Shown in pieces: positions 1-8,822 of a stretch of 64,000 nucleotides of DNA. Under the pieces are notes generated by a model that worked only from the letters and a program-made list of their open reading frames with translations, had not been told where the DNA came from and made no database searches. The translations under genes and the position numbers were made by a program. Origin of the DNA: Marvinbryantia formatexigens (GTDB taxonomy: Bacteria > Bacillota > Clostridia > Oscillospirales > Ruminococcaceae); NCBI GenBank assembly GCA_021771035.1, contig JAETPU010000003.1, positions 1 to 64,000 of the forward strand, written 5' to 3'. Each line of letters opens with the position of its first letter. Position 1 is the first letter of the stretch.

Positions 1-430
1 TTGTTACAAAACAGCAGTTTTACCTCCCAAAAAGATTATCGTCCAATTTCCTACCCAAACCGCTGTGCCGCGGGGCACCTACTTTCTGCCGAACAGAAAG
101 TAGGCAAAGATTCGCCCAAGAGGCGTTCCCCCTCTTGGATATCACCCCCTTGGGGCGGTTCCTTGCACTCAATGAGTAAAGGCTGGTAGAAAGTAAGGAC
201 CCGTAAACTCTCCTTACTTTCAAGACCCATACCTGGGCCGATGCCGCTGATGCAACCGGGACACTCGGAGGCGCTTTCAGTTTGTTCGATGCTTAGTTGT
301 GCAGCACCTCCATGAAGTTTCGGGCAAGCCCAAAACTTCCGCAGCCAATTCTATTTTTGTCTAGCAAGTTGCTGCCGTAAGCCTGGGTTTCATCAAAAAA
401 CCGGGGCCAGTCGAGGCCGTTTTTCTGTTT
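1..430 (+). repeat. Composite intergenic repeat, copy 1
   Basis: Bases 1-180 are nearly identical to 11961-12150, including a hairpin around 86-110 whose arms are CTTTCTG and CAGAAAG. Bases 300-360 carry a second module, an AAGTTTCGGGC...CCCAAAACTTCC stem followed by a sequence resembling AATTCTAGTTCTGTCTA in other copies. The same modules recur near 12.0, 12.6, 26.5, 27.3 and 52.6 kb. Short reading frames here only reproduce the repeat in translation and are not credible genes. Confidence 0.75.
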
Positions 431-1245
431 TCAGGGTATGTATGGCTTTGCATAATTATTCAATTGAAAACTGCCATACCGCTGTCTGATAATTCCGGAA
501 AAATCATTCTATCAAAATTGAATTCACGTTTCCAGTTGGAAAATAAAACCCAGCAATCCCCGGATTGCACCTGTTTATAATCCATATTCGTCTTTAATAA
601 TTTACAATTTGTTCATATATTTTTACATATTTAGGTTCATTGTATAAAATTAATTCACTCATATTGAAATTAAGTTATTTTTTTGCGACTTATTTTTCAG
701 TATTTAGGACTTCACACCATGGACAACGATCCGACAGTTTTGATGCCCGTTGCCTTTGATGGAAAAATGCGTTCTTCCACCGAGATTCTGGCTCCATTAC
801 CCGGTAGGTGCGTCCGATACGGCACTCCTTATCTCCAATTCTCTTTTTTATCTATCACAAACCGTGCCTCAATCCGGGTCCCCAGGAAGCTCAAATGAAG
901 AGTTTCTTCATCAGTCCCAAGCGTATCCCCCTTCCTCCGTCAACGCCTCTCAGGCACTGGCAGGCTGCTTTAAGCGGCGCTGAGCAGTGGAGGATGGCTG
1001 TGCGCCTTTCATGGCGGGAAGGCCACGGGTAAGCCCCCTGGAAAGCTGTGAGAGCAAGGAAAGACCCAGAGGGATACAGGATACCCGCAAAGCTCCCAAA
1101 CGGCACCGGGAAGGATACCGCCGGTACTGCTTGTCCCGCGGCCCGTTGGCGATCATCCCCCGACCTCATTGCATCTATGCTGCCAGTAAGCTTCCCGTTT
1201 ATTTTGGGCTTGGAAAGCTGCCGTTACGCGAAAGGGCTTGTACAC
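431..1245. other. Non-coding stretch without a recognisable gene
   Basis: Bases 470-700 are markedly AT-rich and look like intergenic DNA. Bases 700-1245 are GC-rich and open in several frames, but none of those frames has a good ribosome binding site or a recognisable protein family. I see no RNA gene. Confidence 0.5.
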
Positions 1246-1286
1246 GCAAAAAGAGATCCGGCGCCTTTGGTGCCGGATCTCTTCAC
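1246..1286 (-). terminator. Rho-independent terminator of the glycosidase gene
   Basis: AAGAGATCCGGC at 1251-1262 pairs with GCCGGATCTCTT at 1272-1283. The stem is extendable to 15 bp with a TTT loop. It is followed on the minus strand by a T run and lies about 20 bases after the stop of the glycosidase gene. Confidence 0.8.
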
Positions 1287-1305
1287 TTTGCAGGGACAGC
1301 CCTGC

Positions 1306-3219
1306 TTATTTCTCCTTGGGAAGCTGGATATCATAGCTCTGGTCGTTGAAATTCACGGTGACCACCGTGCCGTCGCTGTAGGTGGCGCGCTGCTGTTTCC
1401 AGTCGCCGTCCAAGAACTCATGGCGGACCATCTCACATTTGGCAATGCGCTCCTGGAGCTTTGCCACAATGCGGTAGCGCTTAATTTCCTCATCCAGCTG
1501 CTTTTCCAGGGCGGCATCATCAAAGGCGCCGTCCGTATTGGGATAGGCCCCGTCCTTATCCATGTAAGCCGCTCCGCCGTTGAGCAGGGCATAGAGCATA
1601 TAGTCCTCCTTGCCGGGGATGCGGTCCATCAGCCAGGGCAGAATCAGGCAGTCATGGTAGACCAGGTTGAACAGCGGGGTTGGGATACCCTTTCTGGGGG
1701 CGTCCGGCCCGGCCAGCATAAAGTCATAGGGGCCGTAGTGGGCAAACACCAGGCTCTTCATCGCCCAGTCGGTGACCTCCTCAGAGCTGGGGAGGATATT
1801 CCGGGAGAGCAGGTATTCAAAGCAGGCGTTGCGGTACTCAAAGCACTCCTTGCGGGTCATGCGGTGCCACGGGTTATCGCACTCGTCGCCCTCATTGCAG
1901 GTGAACACATCCAGATAGGTTGCCTCCAAATGAATTCCGTGTTTGAAAACCTCTTCAAAATTGCGTTTGACATAGAAGGGAGCCTGGCTGGCGCACAGAT
2001 AGGTCTGGCGGCCGCCGGCCCAGCGGGCCATCTCAAAGACGGATCCGTCTGGATCCTTGCACGCAAAGTCAATATCAAAGGTGGGGGCGTCAAAGTAATA
2101 ATCCCGGTACTGGTCATGCAGGCCAAACATATAGCCGCAGTCCTTGATGGTATCGGAGAGCTCCTTGAGCCCTTCCCAGCCGCCGGCCTCCTTGCAGGCG
2201 GGCAGGTAGTCCGGGTGCTTGTTGTCATACCCCGGATCGCCCCAGCCGTCCAGGTGCAGGTAGAGTTTCTCCACGCCCTTGGACTTATAGTGCTTGATCT
2301 CCTGGGTGCGCACAGAGAACGGGGTGAGATGATCGTTTTTCTCCGGGTGCTCCTTGTCATAGTAGGCGGATCCGGGCGCCACATGGGTTTTAATGCCCTT
2401 GTGGACAATGGCGGAGCCAATCAGCTTATCCACCAGCGGAGTTTTGGCGGCCTTCTCGGCCAGGGACGTAAACAGGCCGGTCTCCTTGACATAGCTGCGA
2501 TAGGTTTTGCACAGATCGTTGTAATCGCAGTCACCCAGGAAGGAATACCGCATCACGCGGCGGTAAGACAACTTGCCCAGGCTGGGCAGCCAGCGCATCC
2601 CCACATGGGTGTAGGGCCCGCCGGCCGGGTGATCCACCTGGTAGGCGGCGTCCCACGGCTGTTTGCAGATAGCGATATACCCGGCGCGCTCCCGGATCTG
2701 CCCGAACCAGGGCATATAGGCGCCGGCGCTGCACATCTGGCCGTCAAAGGAGATCTTGGTGACCTCGTTTTCCCAGTTGTTGGGCAGCAGAAGGCCCTGC
2801 AGAATATTTAAGACACTGTACCACTTCGGGCTGTTCTCCTCAAACGCCATATAGCCGGGCCAATACATGGCCTTGATGTCGATACCCTCGTCACACAGGG
2901 GGACCAGCTCAAAATACACATCCCCGCTGACGCCTTCAATCCATACAATGGTCTCAAAGGAGAAGGGGACGTCCTGTCCATCCACACAAAAGCCGCTGTA
3001 GGTGGTGCGGATTCCATCTCCCACGCCGGTTTTCCAGATGCTGTGACGGATTTTTGCCGCAGAGGAAAACGGGATCTCCTTTTCCTGTTTGGTTACAATC
3101 TTGGCCGTATAATCCTTGGCCCAGCTCCAGGATTCGCCGCCAGTTACAACGGTATATCCCAAGGTGTCGTCATTCAGCTGTAAGCTGACGCCTGCGTTGG
3201 TTACGGTGATAATGCCCAT
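1306..3219 (-). CDS. Putative cytoplasmic TIM-barrel glycoside hydrolase (GH101/GH129-like)
   Basis: A protein of 637 residues without signal peptide or membrane segment. The start is the ATG at 3219, eight bases after GGGAGG; the TTG two codons upstream is too close to that site. The N-terminal third is beta-rich. The centre has barrel-like motifs: LHLDGWGDPGYDN near residue 320, LDVFTCNEGDECDN near 440, and SSEEVTDWAM near 476. The Asp in the second motif and a Glu in the third are plausible catalytic residues. The pattern resembles the GH101/GH129 and DUF5696 group acting on alpha-linked GalNAc or related sugars, but the substrate is inferred only. It lies directly downstream of an XRE regulator and ends in its own terminator. 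Confidence 0.6.
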   Translation of the reverse strand: MGIITVTNAGVSLQLNDDTLGYTVVTGGESWSWAKDYTAKIVTKQEKEIPFSSAAKIRHSIWKTGVGDGIRTTYSGFCVDGQDVPFSFETIVWIEGVSGDVYFELVPLCDEGIDIKAMYWPGYMAFEENSPKWYSVLNILQGLLLPNNWENEVTKISFDGQMCSAGAYMPWFGQIRERAGYIAICKQPWDAAYQVDHPAGGPYTHVGMRWLPSLGKLSYRRVMRYSFLGDCDYNDLCKTYRSYVKETGLFTSLAEKAAKTPLVDKLIGSAIVHKGIKTHVAPGSAYYDKEHPEKNDHLTPFSVRTQEIKHYKSKGVEKLYLHLDGWGDPGYDNKHPDYLPACKEAGGWEGLKELSDTIKDCGYMFGLHDQYRDYYFDAPTFDIDFACKDPDGSVFEMARWAGGRQTYLCASQAPFYVKRNFEEVFKHGIHLEATYLDVFTCNEGDECDNPWHRMTRKECFEYRNACFEYLLSRNILPSSEEVTDWAMKSLVFAHYGPYDFMLAGPDAPRKGIPTPLFNLVYHDCLILPWLMDRIPGKEDYMLYALLNGGAAYMDKDGAYPNTDGAFDDAALEKQLDEEIKRYRIVAKLQERIAKCEMVRHEFLDGDWKQQRATYSDGTVVTVNFNDQSYDIQLPKEK

Positions 3220-3343
3220 GAACAAAACCTCCCTGACTTTATTTTTTCAAGTTTACCATATTCCACAGGGCTTTTCAATGGCTTTTCTGACGCAGAGGGC
3301 CGCCCGGACGCCCTATCCGGCGAGGAAAACCGGCGGCCTGCGC

Positions 3344-3679
3344 CTACAGGAACAGGACGCAGTCCCCCAAAACAATTTTACGCACGCCGGTGTCCCGCAG
3401 CTGGGTTAAGTCCACCTCCTGGGACATGGGTTCCTGCGGGGACGGCGTGTTTTCCTGCTCCGGCAGCAGCATCCCCGCAGGAACATCCAGGCACTGGGCC
3501 AGCCGGTTTAATATGAGCAGGCTGGGGTTTCCTCCCTTTTCCAGCCTGACAAGATACGAGGGATCCATATCTGCCATGGCTGCCAGTTTGGCAATACTGA
3601 GCCGGCGTTCCCTGCGAATCTCCCGTATTCTTTTTCCCATCTCTTCCATGGTTTTTCTGTCACCACTCTGGATCCTCAT
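3344..3679 (-). CDS. XRE-family transcriptional regulator 1
   Basis: A 111-residue DNA-binding protein. A Cro/CI-type helix-turn-helix spans about residues 13-70, with MDPSYLVRLEKG as recognition region. It is followed by a Pro/Glu-rich linker and a short C-terminal tail, QLRDTGVRKIVLGDCVLFL. The ATG at 3679 is preceded by AAAGGAAC; a longer upstream reading frame has no ribosome binding site. The tail is clearly related to that of the regulator at 5472-5855. The gene lies directly upstream of the glycosidase and probably controls it or itself. Upstream DNA at 3757-3800 contains repeated TTGTCGAA/TGTGTCGAA words that could be operators. Confidence 0.8.
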   Translation of the reverse strand: MRIQSGDRKTMEEMGKRIREIRRERRLSIAKLAAMADMDPSYLVRLEKGGNPSLLILNRLAQCLDVPAGMLLPEQENTPSPQEPMSQEVDLTQLRDTGVRKIVLGDCVLFL

Positions 3680-3968
3680 GTTTTCCACAGTTCCTTTCTC
3701 CAATTGTTGAAAATGAATTGTTTTTCCTGTTTCAATTCTATTATCTCCAAGAGATTTGTCATATTGTGTCGAAGGAGGTCGGATTTTGTCGAAAAACATT
3801 CAATTTTTCCAAAAAACTAGTTCCACTGGATGCAAATAAGGCGCATCTCCAATCTGCGAAGCACACCCAAAGCCCCGGTATGACGGCAGCGGGGAAGGAG
3901 TACGCCCGGGAAGCCTTGGAGCGCGGCACCGCAGTCAGGCGGCGGGCCCGGAAGTTGGAAATCCTGGT

Positions 3969-4010
3969 AAAAACACCGCCGGGGATCGGAACACTCCAAT
4001 CCCCGGCGGT
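3969..4010 (-). terminator. Terminator downstream of fucO
   Basis: ACCGCCGGGGAT at 3975-3986 pairs with ATCCCCGGCGGT at 3999-4010 across a 12-base loop. GTTTTT follows on the minus strand, so fucO is separated from the XRE1-glycosidase unit. Confidence 0.75.
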
Positions 4011-4098
4011 ATCGTTTATTGGGTATCAAACAGCCCTTGAGGCCCCGGGAGCCACGGCCATAAAGCCCGCCGCCCTTCCCCGAAAGCGCATTTGAGGC

Positions 4099-5247
4099 TT
4101 ACATCAGCGAGCGGTACAGAGCGGCAATTTCCTCCACAGAGGTATCCCGCGGGTTGCCCGGACGGCAGGCGTCGTCATAGGCGGACTGGGCCAAAAACGG
4201 CACATCCTCCTCCTTGACGATATCCTTGAGATCCGCCGGAATGCCCACATCCTGGGACAGCTGGCGCACTGCCTGGACAGCGGCCCTGCGGTATTCCTCC
4301 TGAGTCATTGCATCCGTATTGGGAACGCCCATGGCCTTGGCAATCTCTCTGTATTTTTCCCCGGTTTCCGGCGCGTTGTATTCCATGACAGTGGGCAGGA
4401 TGATGGCGTTGGCAACGCCGTGGGGCGTATCATAGACAGCGCCCAGCGGATGGGCCATGGAGTGCACAATGCCCAGGCCCACATTGGAAAAGCCCATTCC
4501 GGCGATATACTGGCCCAGGGCCATTCCCTCGCGCCCCTCGGGGGTATTGGCAACCGCGCCCCGCAGGTTCTTTGCGATGAGCTCGATGGCCTTCAGGTGG
4601 AACATATCGGTCATCTCCCAGGCGGCCTTGGTGATGTAGCCCTCGATGGCATGGGTCAGCGCATCCATGCCGGTGGCGGCGGTGAGGCCCTTGGGCATGG
4701 AGGACATCATCTGAGGATCCACAACGGCGACTACCGGAATATCATGGGTATCCACACAGACAAATTTGCGGTTTTTCTCAACATCGGTGATCACATAGTT
4801 GATGGTGACCTCCGCGGCGGTTCCGGCCGTTGTGGGAACGGCGATAATGGGCACGCAGGGATTCTTAGTGGGGGCGACCCCCTCCAGGCTGCGCACATCG
4901 GCAAACTCGGGGTTATTCACGATGATTCCCACCGCCTTGGCAGTATCCATAGAGGATCCGCCGCCGATGGCGATGATATAGTCGGCGCCGGCCTTCTGGA
5001 AGGCCTGGACACCGGACTGCACATTTTCGATAGTGGGGTTGGCTTTGATATTGGAATAGACCTCATAGGCAAGGCCGGCTTCATCCAGCAGGCCGGTTAC
5101 CTTCTGGGTTACCCCGAAGCGAATCAGATCCGGATCCGAGCAGACAAACGCCTTACGGAATCCCCGCGTTTTCACCTCATTGGGGATTTCCCGGATAGCC
5201 TGCGCTCCGTGATAGGACGTCTCATTGAGTACAATACGATTTGCCAT
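4099..5247 (-). CDS. fucO: Lactaldehyde reductase / 1,2-propanediol oxidoreductase (iron-dependent ADH)
   Basis: FucO reduces L-lactaldehyde from fucose or rhamnose breakdown to 1,2-propanediol, using NADH and Fe2+. The 382-residue product matches E. coli FucO in length and nearly end to end by eye (MANRIVLNET..., NNPEFADVRSLEG, TTAGTAAEVTINYVITD). The NAD-binding GGGSSMD is near residue 94. Iron ligands are expected in MDALTHAIEG near 194-200 and HSMAHPLGAVYDTPHG near 261-277. The ATG at 5247 has AGGAGG upstream, whereas an upstream in-frame start does not. No other fucose or rhamnose gene lies in the window. It follows XRE2 but has its own promoter and terminator. Confidence 0.92.
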   Translation of the reverse strand: MANRIVLNETSYHGAQAIREIPNEVKTRGFRKAFVCSDPDLIRFGVTQKVTGLLDEAGLAYEVYSNIKANPTIENVQSGVQAFQKAGADYIIAIGGGSSMDTAKAVGIIVNNPEFADVRSLEGVAPTKNPCVPIIAVPTTAGTAAEVTINYVITDVEKNRKFVCVDTHDIPVVAVVDPQMMSSMPKGLTAATGMDALTHAIEGYITKAAWEMTDMFHLKAIELIAKNLRGAVANTPEGREGMALGQYIAGMGFSNVGLGIVHSMAHPLGAVYDTPHGVANAIILPTVMEYNAPETGEKYREIAKAMGVPNTDAMTQEEYRRAAVQAVRQLSQDVGIPADLKDIVKEEDVPFLAQSAYDDACRPGNPRDTSVEEIAALYRSLM

Positions 5248-5362
5248 AAGAACATTCCTCCTGCTTTTCTCTCCCGGCCCGATGTCCGGGAATTTTTCCG
5301 GCCCTCTGCGGCCCAGTTTCTCTCCAAAGCAGACTGGCAAACAGTCTGCCGGGATCCCTTCT

Positions 5363-5391
5363 ATTATAGTTCATCCAAATAGGCTCAGCAA
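5363..5391 (-). promoter_or_regulatory. fucO promoter
   Basis: On the minus strand, TTGCTG (5386-5391) and TATAAT (5363-5368) are separated by 17 bases, about 115 bases before the fucO start. Confidence 0.6.
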
Positions 5392-5426
5392 GGAAAATTT
5401 CTCCAAACAATGGAAAAAACACCTGA

Positions 5427-5459
5427 CAAAAACAGGCGGACGCCCAAAGGGCGCCCGCC
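5427..5459 (-). terminator. Terminator of XRE regulator 2
   Basis: GGCGGACGCCC and GGGCGCCCGCC flank an AAA loop (5435-5459, one mismatch). TGTTTTTGT follows on the minus strand. Confidence 0.7.
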
Positions 5460-5471
5460 GATGTACCAGCA

Positions 5472-5855
5472 TTACAGGATTAGGATACTGTCCCCTATTT
5501 TCAGCTGCTTGAGCCCGGCATCCTTGAGATCCTGAACATCCACTATCTGGGCCGGCGTGGCGGACGGCGCCAGTTCCGCAGCAGTTTCCATAGAAACATC
5601 CTCATTCTCTTGGGGCTGTTCCCTCTCAAAATTATGCGGCAGCAGCTGGTTGACCTCTACCTTCAGGCATTCCGCAAGCCGGCATAAAAACACGACGCTT
5701 AGATTGGTTCCCTTTTCGATCCTGCTCAGATAGGTGGGATCGATATCTGCCTGAGCAGCCAGACGGGCAATGCTGAAGCCCTGTTTGAGCCTCTCTGTCC
5801 GAATCAGCTGTCCAACCATTTTCATATTGGCCTGGTCGGCCTTGTTCAGTTCCAT
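5472..5855 (-). CDS. XRE-family transcriptional regulator 2
   Basis: A 127-residue paralogue of the regulator at 3344-3679. The helix-turn-helix covers about residues 12-66 (DIDPTYLSRIEKG). A longer acidic linker leads to the shared tail DLKDAGLKQLKIGDSILIL. The ATG at 5855 follows GGGGGAG by eight bases; an upstream TTG overlaps that site and is rejected. It is upstream of fucO on the same strand, so both XRE genes stand in front of a single metabolic enzyme. This suggests dedicated local regulators, possibly sensing the substrate through the conserved tail. The ligand is unknown. Confidence 0.82.
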   Translation of the reverse strand: MELNKADQANMKMVGQLIRTERLKQGFSIARLAAQADIDPTYLSRIEKGTNLSVVFLCRLAECLKVEVNQLLPHNFEREQPQENEDVSMETAAELAPSATPAQIVDVQDLKDAGLKQLKIGDSILIL

Positions 5856-5974
5856 CCCTATATCTCCCCCCAAACAACAATTTGGCTGTTTTTTCCTGTT
5901 GTTATTTAGGATAGCGGATGGAAAGCCTGTGGTTCAACTGTTTATATCACATGGATTATATTCCAAGCCTATGT

Positions 5975-6448
5975 TTATTTGCCATACTTTGATTTCCCGG
6001 AATACTCCAAATCGGAAATCCGGATCACGGCGGTTTTGCCCAAAAGGGCGTCCAGTTCCCGTCGGATGCTGCCGGCGGGCTCGTTGGGGGCATACTTTTC
6101 GCATAATTTTGTCAAAGCCATGCGCTTTTGGCCGGCGTCCTGCACCACCTGCGCCGTTCCCCGCACCACCGCCGACTCATAGAACACCGTGAGCTCCCGG
6201 GAGAAGGTCTGGACCCTGCGGGCCGCGCTCAGGCAGACCCTGGCGTTTCCCGCGATATTATCCAGCTTTTCCCCCTGGGGCGCACAGTGAAAATAGATGC
6301 AGTCCCCCACCGTTACCGGGGAAACCGCGATACAATAGGGAGTGCCGTCAGCTCCCGTCGTAGCCAGATAGGCATACTCGCAGGACGCAATCAGCTCCTG
6401 AGCCCACTGGGCGTCCATCAGGCACTCCTGCCTGCGCATTTGTTTCAT
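5975..6448 (-). CDS. NimA-like pyridoxamine 5'-phosphate oxidase-fold flavoprotein
   Basis: 157 residues with the split-barrel fold of the PNPOx/nitroimidazole-resistance (NimA) family, which binds FMN. Typical signs are MRRQECLMD at the N-terminus, the YLATTGADGTPYCIAVSPV strand pair, and IYFHCAPQGEKLDNIAGN, where family members contact the cofactor. The start at 6448 is chosen because GAAAGGAG precedes it and the upstream extension is unlike the family. It lies downstream of the ArsC-like gene on the same strand. Whether it reduces nitroimidazoles cannot be read from the sequence. Confidence 0.85.
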   Translation of the reverse strand: MKQMRRQECLMDAQWAQELIASCEYAYLATTGADGTPYCIAVSPVTVGDCIYFHCAPQGEKLDNIAGNARVCLSAARRVQTFSRELTVFYESAVVRGTAQVVQDAGQKRMALTKLCEKYAPNEPAGSIRRELDALLGKTAVIRISDLEYSGKSKYGK

Positions 6449-6537
6449 TATGGTTCTCCTTTCTGTATGAGCCGTCCGGAGAAGGTGTTCGGGACACCGG
6501 GGAGCCAACCCGAAGGCACACCGTATGCCGCCGGGCA

Positions 6538-6900
6538 TCAGGCCTCATCCAGCGCCTGCCGCCATTCCTGGGGACGAAACCCCACTAAGACCCTGTTTTC
6601 CAGTACCAGCACCGGGCGCTTTACCAGCATCCCGTCCCCGGCCATCATCCCGAGGAGCTCCTCCTCACTCAGCTGGGGAAGTGTTTCCTTCAGGTTTAAA
6701 TTCCGGTAGCTTTGCCCGCTGGTGTTAAGCCATTTTTTGACGGGGAGCGAACTGGCGGGGATCCATTTCCTCAGTTCCTGCACAGTGGGGGGATTCTCCC
6801 GGATGGGACGGGTTTCAAAGGCCACGCCCTGCTGGGACAGCCATGCCTTGGCCTTTTTGCAGGTGGAGCAGCCGTCATAACCTAAAAATAAAGCGTTCAT
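6538..6900 (-). CDS. ArsC/Spx-family thioredoxin-fold protein
   Basis: 120 residues. The N-terminal GYDGCSTCKKAKAWL has a Cys11-x-x-Cys14 pair, as in Spx, MgsR and YffB. RPVLVLENRVLVGF supplies the conserved cis-proline strand. Such proteins are arsenate-reductase-like oxidoreductases or redox-sensing RNA polymerase partners, and the sequence does not settle which. No arsenic genes are nearby. It follows rqcH with a 52-base gap. Confidence 0.8.
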   Translation of the reverse strand: MNALFLGYDGCSTCKKAKAWLSQQGVAFETRPIRENPPTVQELRKWIPASSLPVKKWLNTSGQSYRNLNLKETLPQLSEEELLGMMAGDGMLVKRPVLVLENRVLVGFRPQEWRQALDEA

Positions 6901-6952
6901 GATGGGATTCTCCTGTCTGTGAAAATTTCCGCCGGGCGGCGGGGATGCCGCC

Positions 6953-8707
6953 CTATTTTACCAGGAGCCGGTTCACCAGCTCCTCATCCGGGGTGACATA
7001 GGCGGTCTGATAGGTATTGTAAATCACCTTGCCCGGCTTGGCCCCCACGGGCTTTTTGATATTTTTGATGAGAGTGTAGTCCACCGGCACCTGGGAGGAG
7101 GTGCGCGCCCGGCTGTTGTAGGCCGCGATAATGGCCGCCTCCTCCAGAGTCCTGTCCGGAACGGTTTGGGAATTGGACACCACAACCGTATGGGAGCCCG
7201 GAATCTTCTGGGTATGCAGCCACATATCGTAGTTGCGGCTGTCCTTGAGGGTGAGCCGGTCATTTTGGATGTTGTTGCGGCCTACCAGGATGGTAAAGCC
7301 GTCGGAGGAACGGTACTGCAGCGGGGAGAGCCTGACCGGCTTTTTCTGCCGCGCCTTATAATTCTTGAGATACCCCTGCTGGGACAATTCCTCCCGGATG
7401 GCGTCCAGCTCCGATTCCCGGCGGATCCTGGTGAGCAGATCGAACACGCTTTCCAGGTATTCCAGCTCTCGCTCGCCCTTTTCGATGAGCTCCCGGAGTT
7501 TTTTCTCCGCAGTATCCGCTTTGCGGTATTCCTGGTAATACCGCTGCACATTTTGGGAGGGGGTGCACAGGGGATCCAGCTGGATGCGCACCATCTCCCC
7601 GTCTTCGCTGTAAAAATTCTGGCATTCCAGGCTGCTCATTCCCTTTTGCAGCTGGTAGAGGTTGGCGCTCAAAATGTCCCCATACTGCTTGAGGGTCTCC
7701 CGGTTCTGGCTCTCCTGGAGTTCCTCCCTTTGGGCACTCAGGCGGCGCAGCACGCGCTGGGAGGTGTTCATCAGGAGTTTGAGCAAATCGTTGGAGCGCT
7801 GCTTCATGCGCTCGGCGGCGTCCCGCTCGCTGTAAAAGCTGTCCAAAAGCTGAGAATAGCTCTCATAGGGCCTGGTAATCCGGGAGATGCCATACTGCCG
7901 GATGGGCAGGAAGGTGAACTCCTTGGGCTCGCCCTTTTGGTCACAGAGCATGGTGGGCTCCCCGCCGCCGCGAAGGGTTTCCTGTAATGTTCCCAGATAG
8001 AAGCCCAGACGCGAAAAGCGCTCCTCATCCAGCTGGGAGACGACGGTATCGGCCCCGTGGGTGACATAATAGGAAATTTCCCGGGCCACCAGGGGGCAGA
8101 TTCCCTGCAGGGCCTCCCCCAGCGCCTTGGAGAGGGGGACATCCCGTCCGGCGCGCACCCTGCCGCAGATTTCGCCGGGGGTGTGTTCCAATAAGCTGAG
8201 CTTGTCCTGCATGGGGGGCAGTGTAAAGGGCATTCCCGGCAGCACCGGGCGCACGCTGGACATTTCGGTGTCGATGCGCTTGATGGCATCCACAATCCGG
8301 TTGTTTTGATCCACCAGGATGATGTTGGAATGGCGCCCCATAATCTCCACCGCCAGGGTGAGCTTCACCAGATCCCCCAGTTCGTTGACGCTCTCAAACA
8401 CCAGGTGGACCATGCGGTCCATCTGGATTTGCCGTATCTCCAACAGCTTCGCGCTTGACAGGTGCTTGCGCAGCAGCATACAGAACATGGGCGGCGCAGG
8501 CGGGTTCTCCGGCACCTGCATGGTGAAATGAAGGCGGGGCGAGTTGGCGCCCGCGCTGATGAGCAGCCGCCCCACGCCGCCCGGCCAGCGCAGGGTGACG
8601 ACAATTTCCTCCCGGGAGGGCTGATGGATTTTATCCACCCGCGCGCCGATGGCGTCCGGTTTCAGTTCTTGGATCAGCTGGCTTAAAAACGCTCCGTCAA
8701 AGGCCAT
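6953..8707 (-). CDS. rqcH: Rqc2/RqcH ribosome quality control factor (NFACT protein)
   Basis: 584 residues, full length for bacterial RqcH (also annotated as fibronectin-binding protein FbpA). It binds the stalled 50S subunit-peptidyl-tRNA complex and recruits tRNA-Ala to add C-terminal alanine tails. The NFACT-N domain starts at MAFDGAFLSQLIQEL. A long charged coiled coil covers about residues 270-430. The NFACT-R domain has GRNNIQNDRLTLK near 476 and WLHTQKIPGSH near 499. AAGGAGGG lies upstream of the ATG at 8707. It sits in a minus-strand run with the Nif3-like and trmK genes. Confidence 0.93.
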   Translation of the reverse strand: MAFDGAFLSQLIQELKPDAIGARVDKIHQPSREEIVVTLRWPGGVGRLLISAGANSPRLHFTMQVPENPPAPPMFCMLLRKHLSSAKLLEIRQIQMDRMVHLVFESVNELGDLVKLTLAVEIMGRHSNIILVDQNNRIVDAIKRIDTEMSSVRPVLPGMPFTLPPMQDKLSLLEHTPGEICGRVRAGRDVPLSKALGEALQGICPLVAREISYYVTHGADTVVSQLDEERFSRLGFYLGTLQETLRGGGEPTMLCDQKGEPKEFTFLPIRQYGISRITRPYESYSQLLDSFYSERDAAERMKQRSNDLLKLLMNTSQRVLRRLSAQREELQESQNRETLKQYGDILSANLYQLQKGMSSLECQNFYSEDGEMVRIQLDPLCTPSQNVQRYYQEYRKADTAEKKLRELIEKGERELEYLESVFDLLTRIRRESELDAIREELSQQGYLKNYKARQKKPVRLSPLQYRSSDGFTILVGRNNIQNDRLTLKDSRNYDMWLHTQKIPGSHTVVVSNSQTVPDRTLEEAAIIAAYNSRARTSSQVPVDYTLIKNIKKPVGAKPGKVIYNTYQTAYVTPDEELVNRLLVK

Positions 8708-8822
8708 GCAAATCCCTCCTTCTCATGATTACAATCTCATTTATCCTAATCTCCCGCCGGGTTTGTGCGTTGCAGCGGGCTTGGCATCGTATCCGATACC
8801 GGGCTGCTAAGCGGGGCGGCGG

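Noticed and set aside
1048..2811. Long plus-strand open frame opposite the glycosidase
   Set aside because: It is an antisense shadow created by GC-rich codon bias; it has no ribosome binding site or family pattern, while the minus-strand gene has both.
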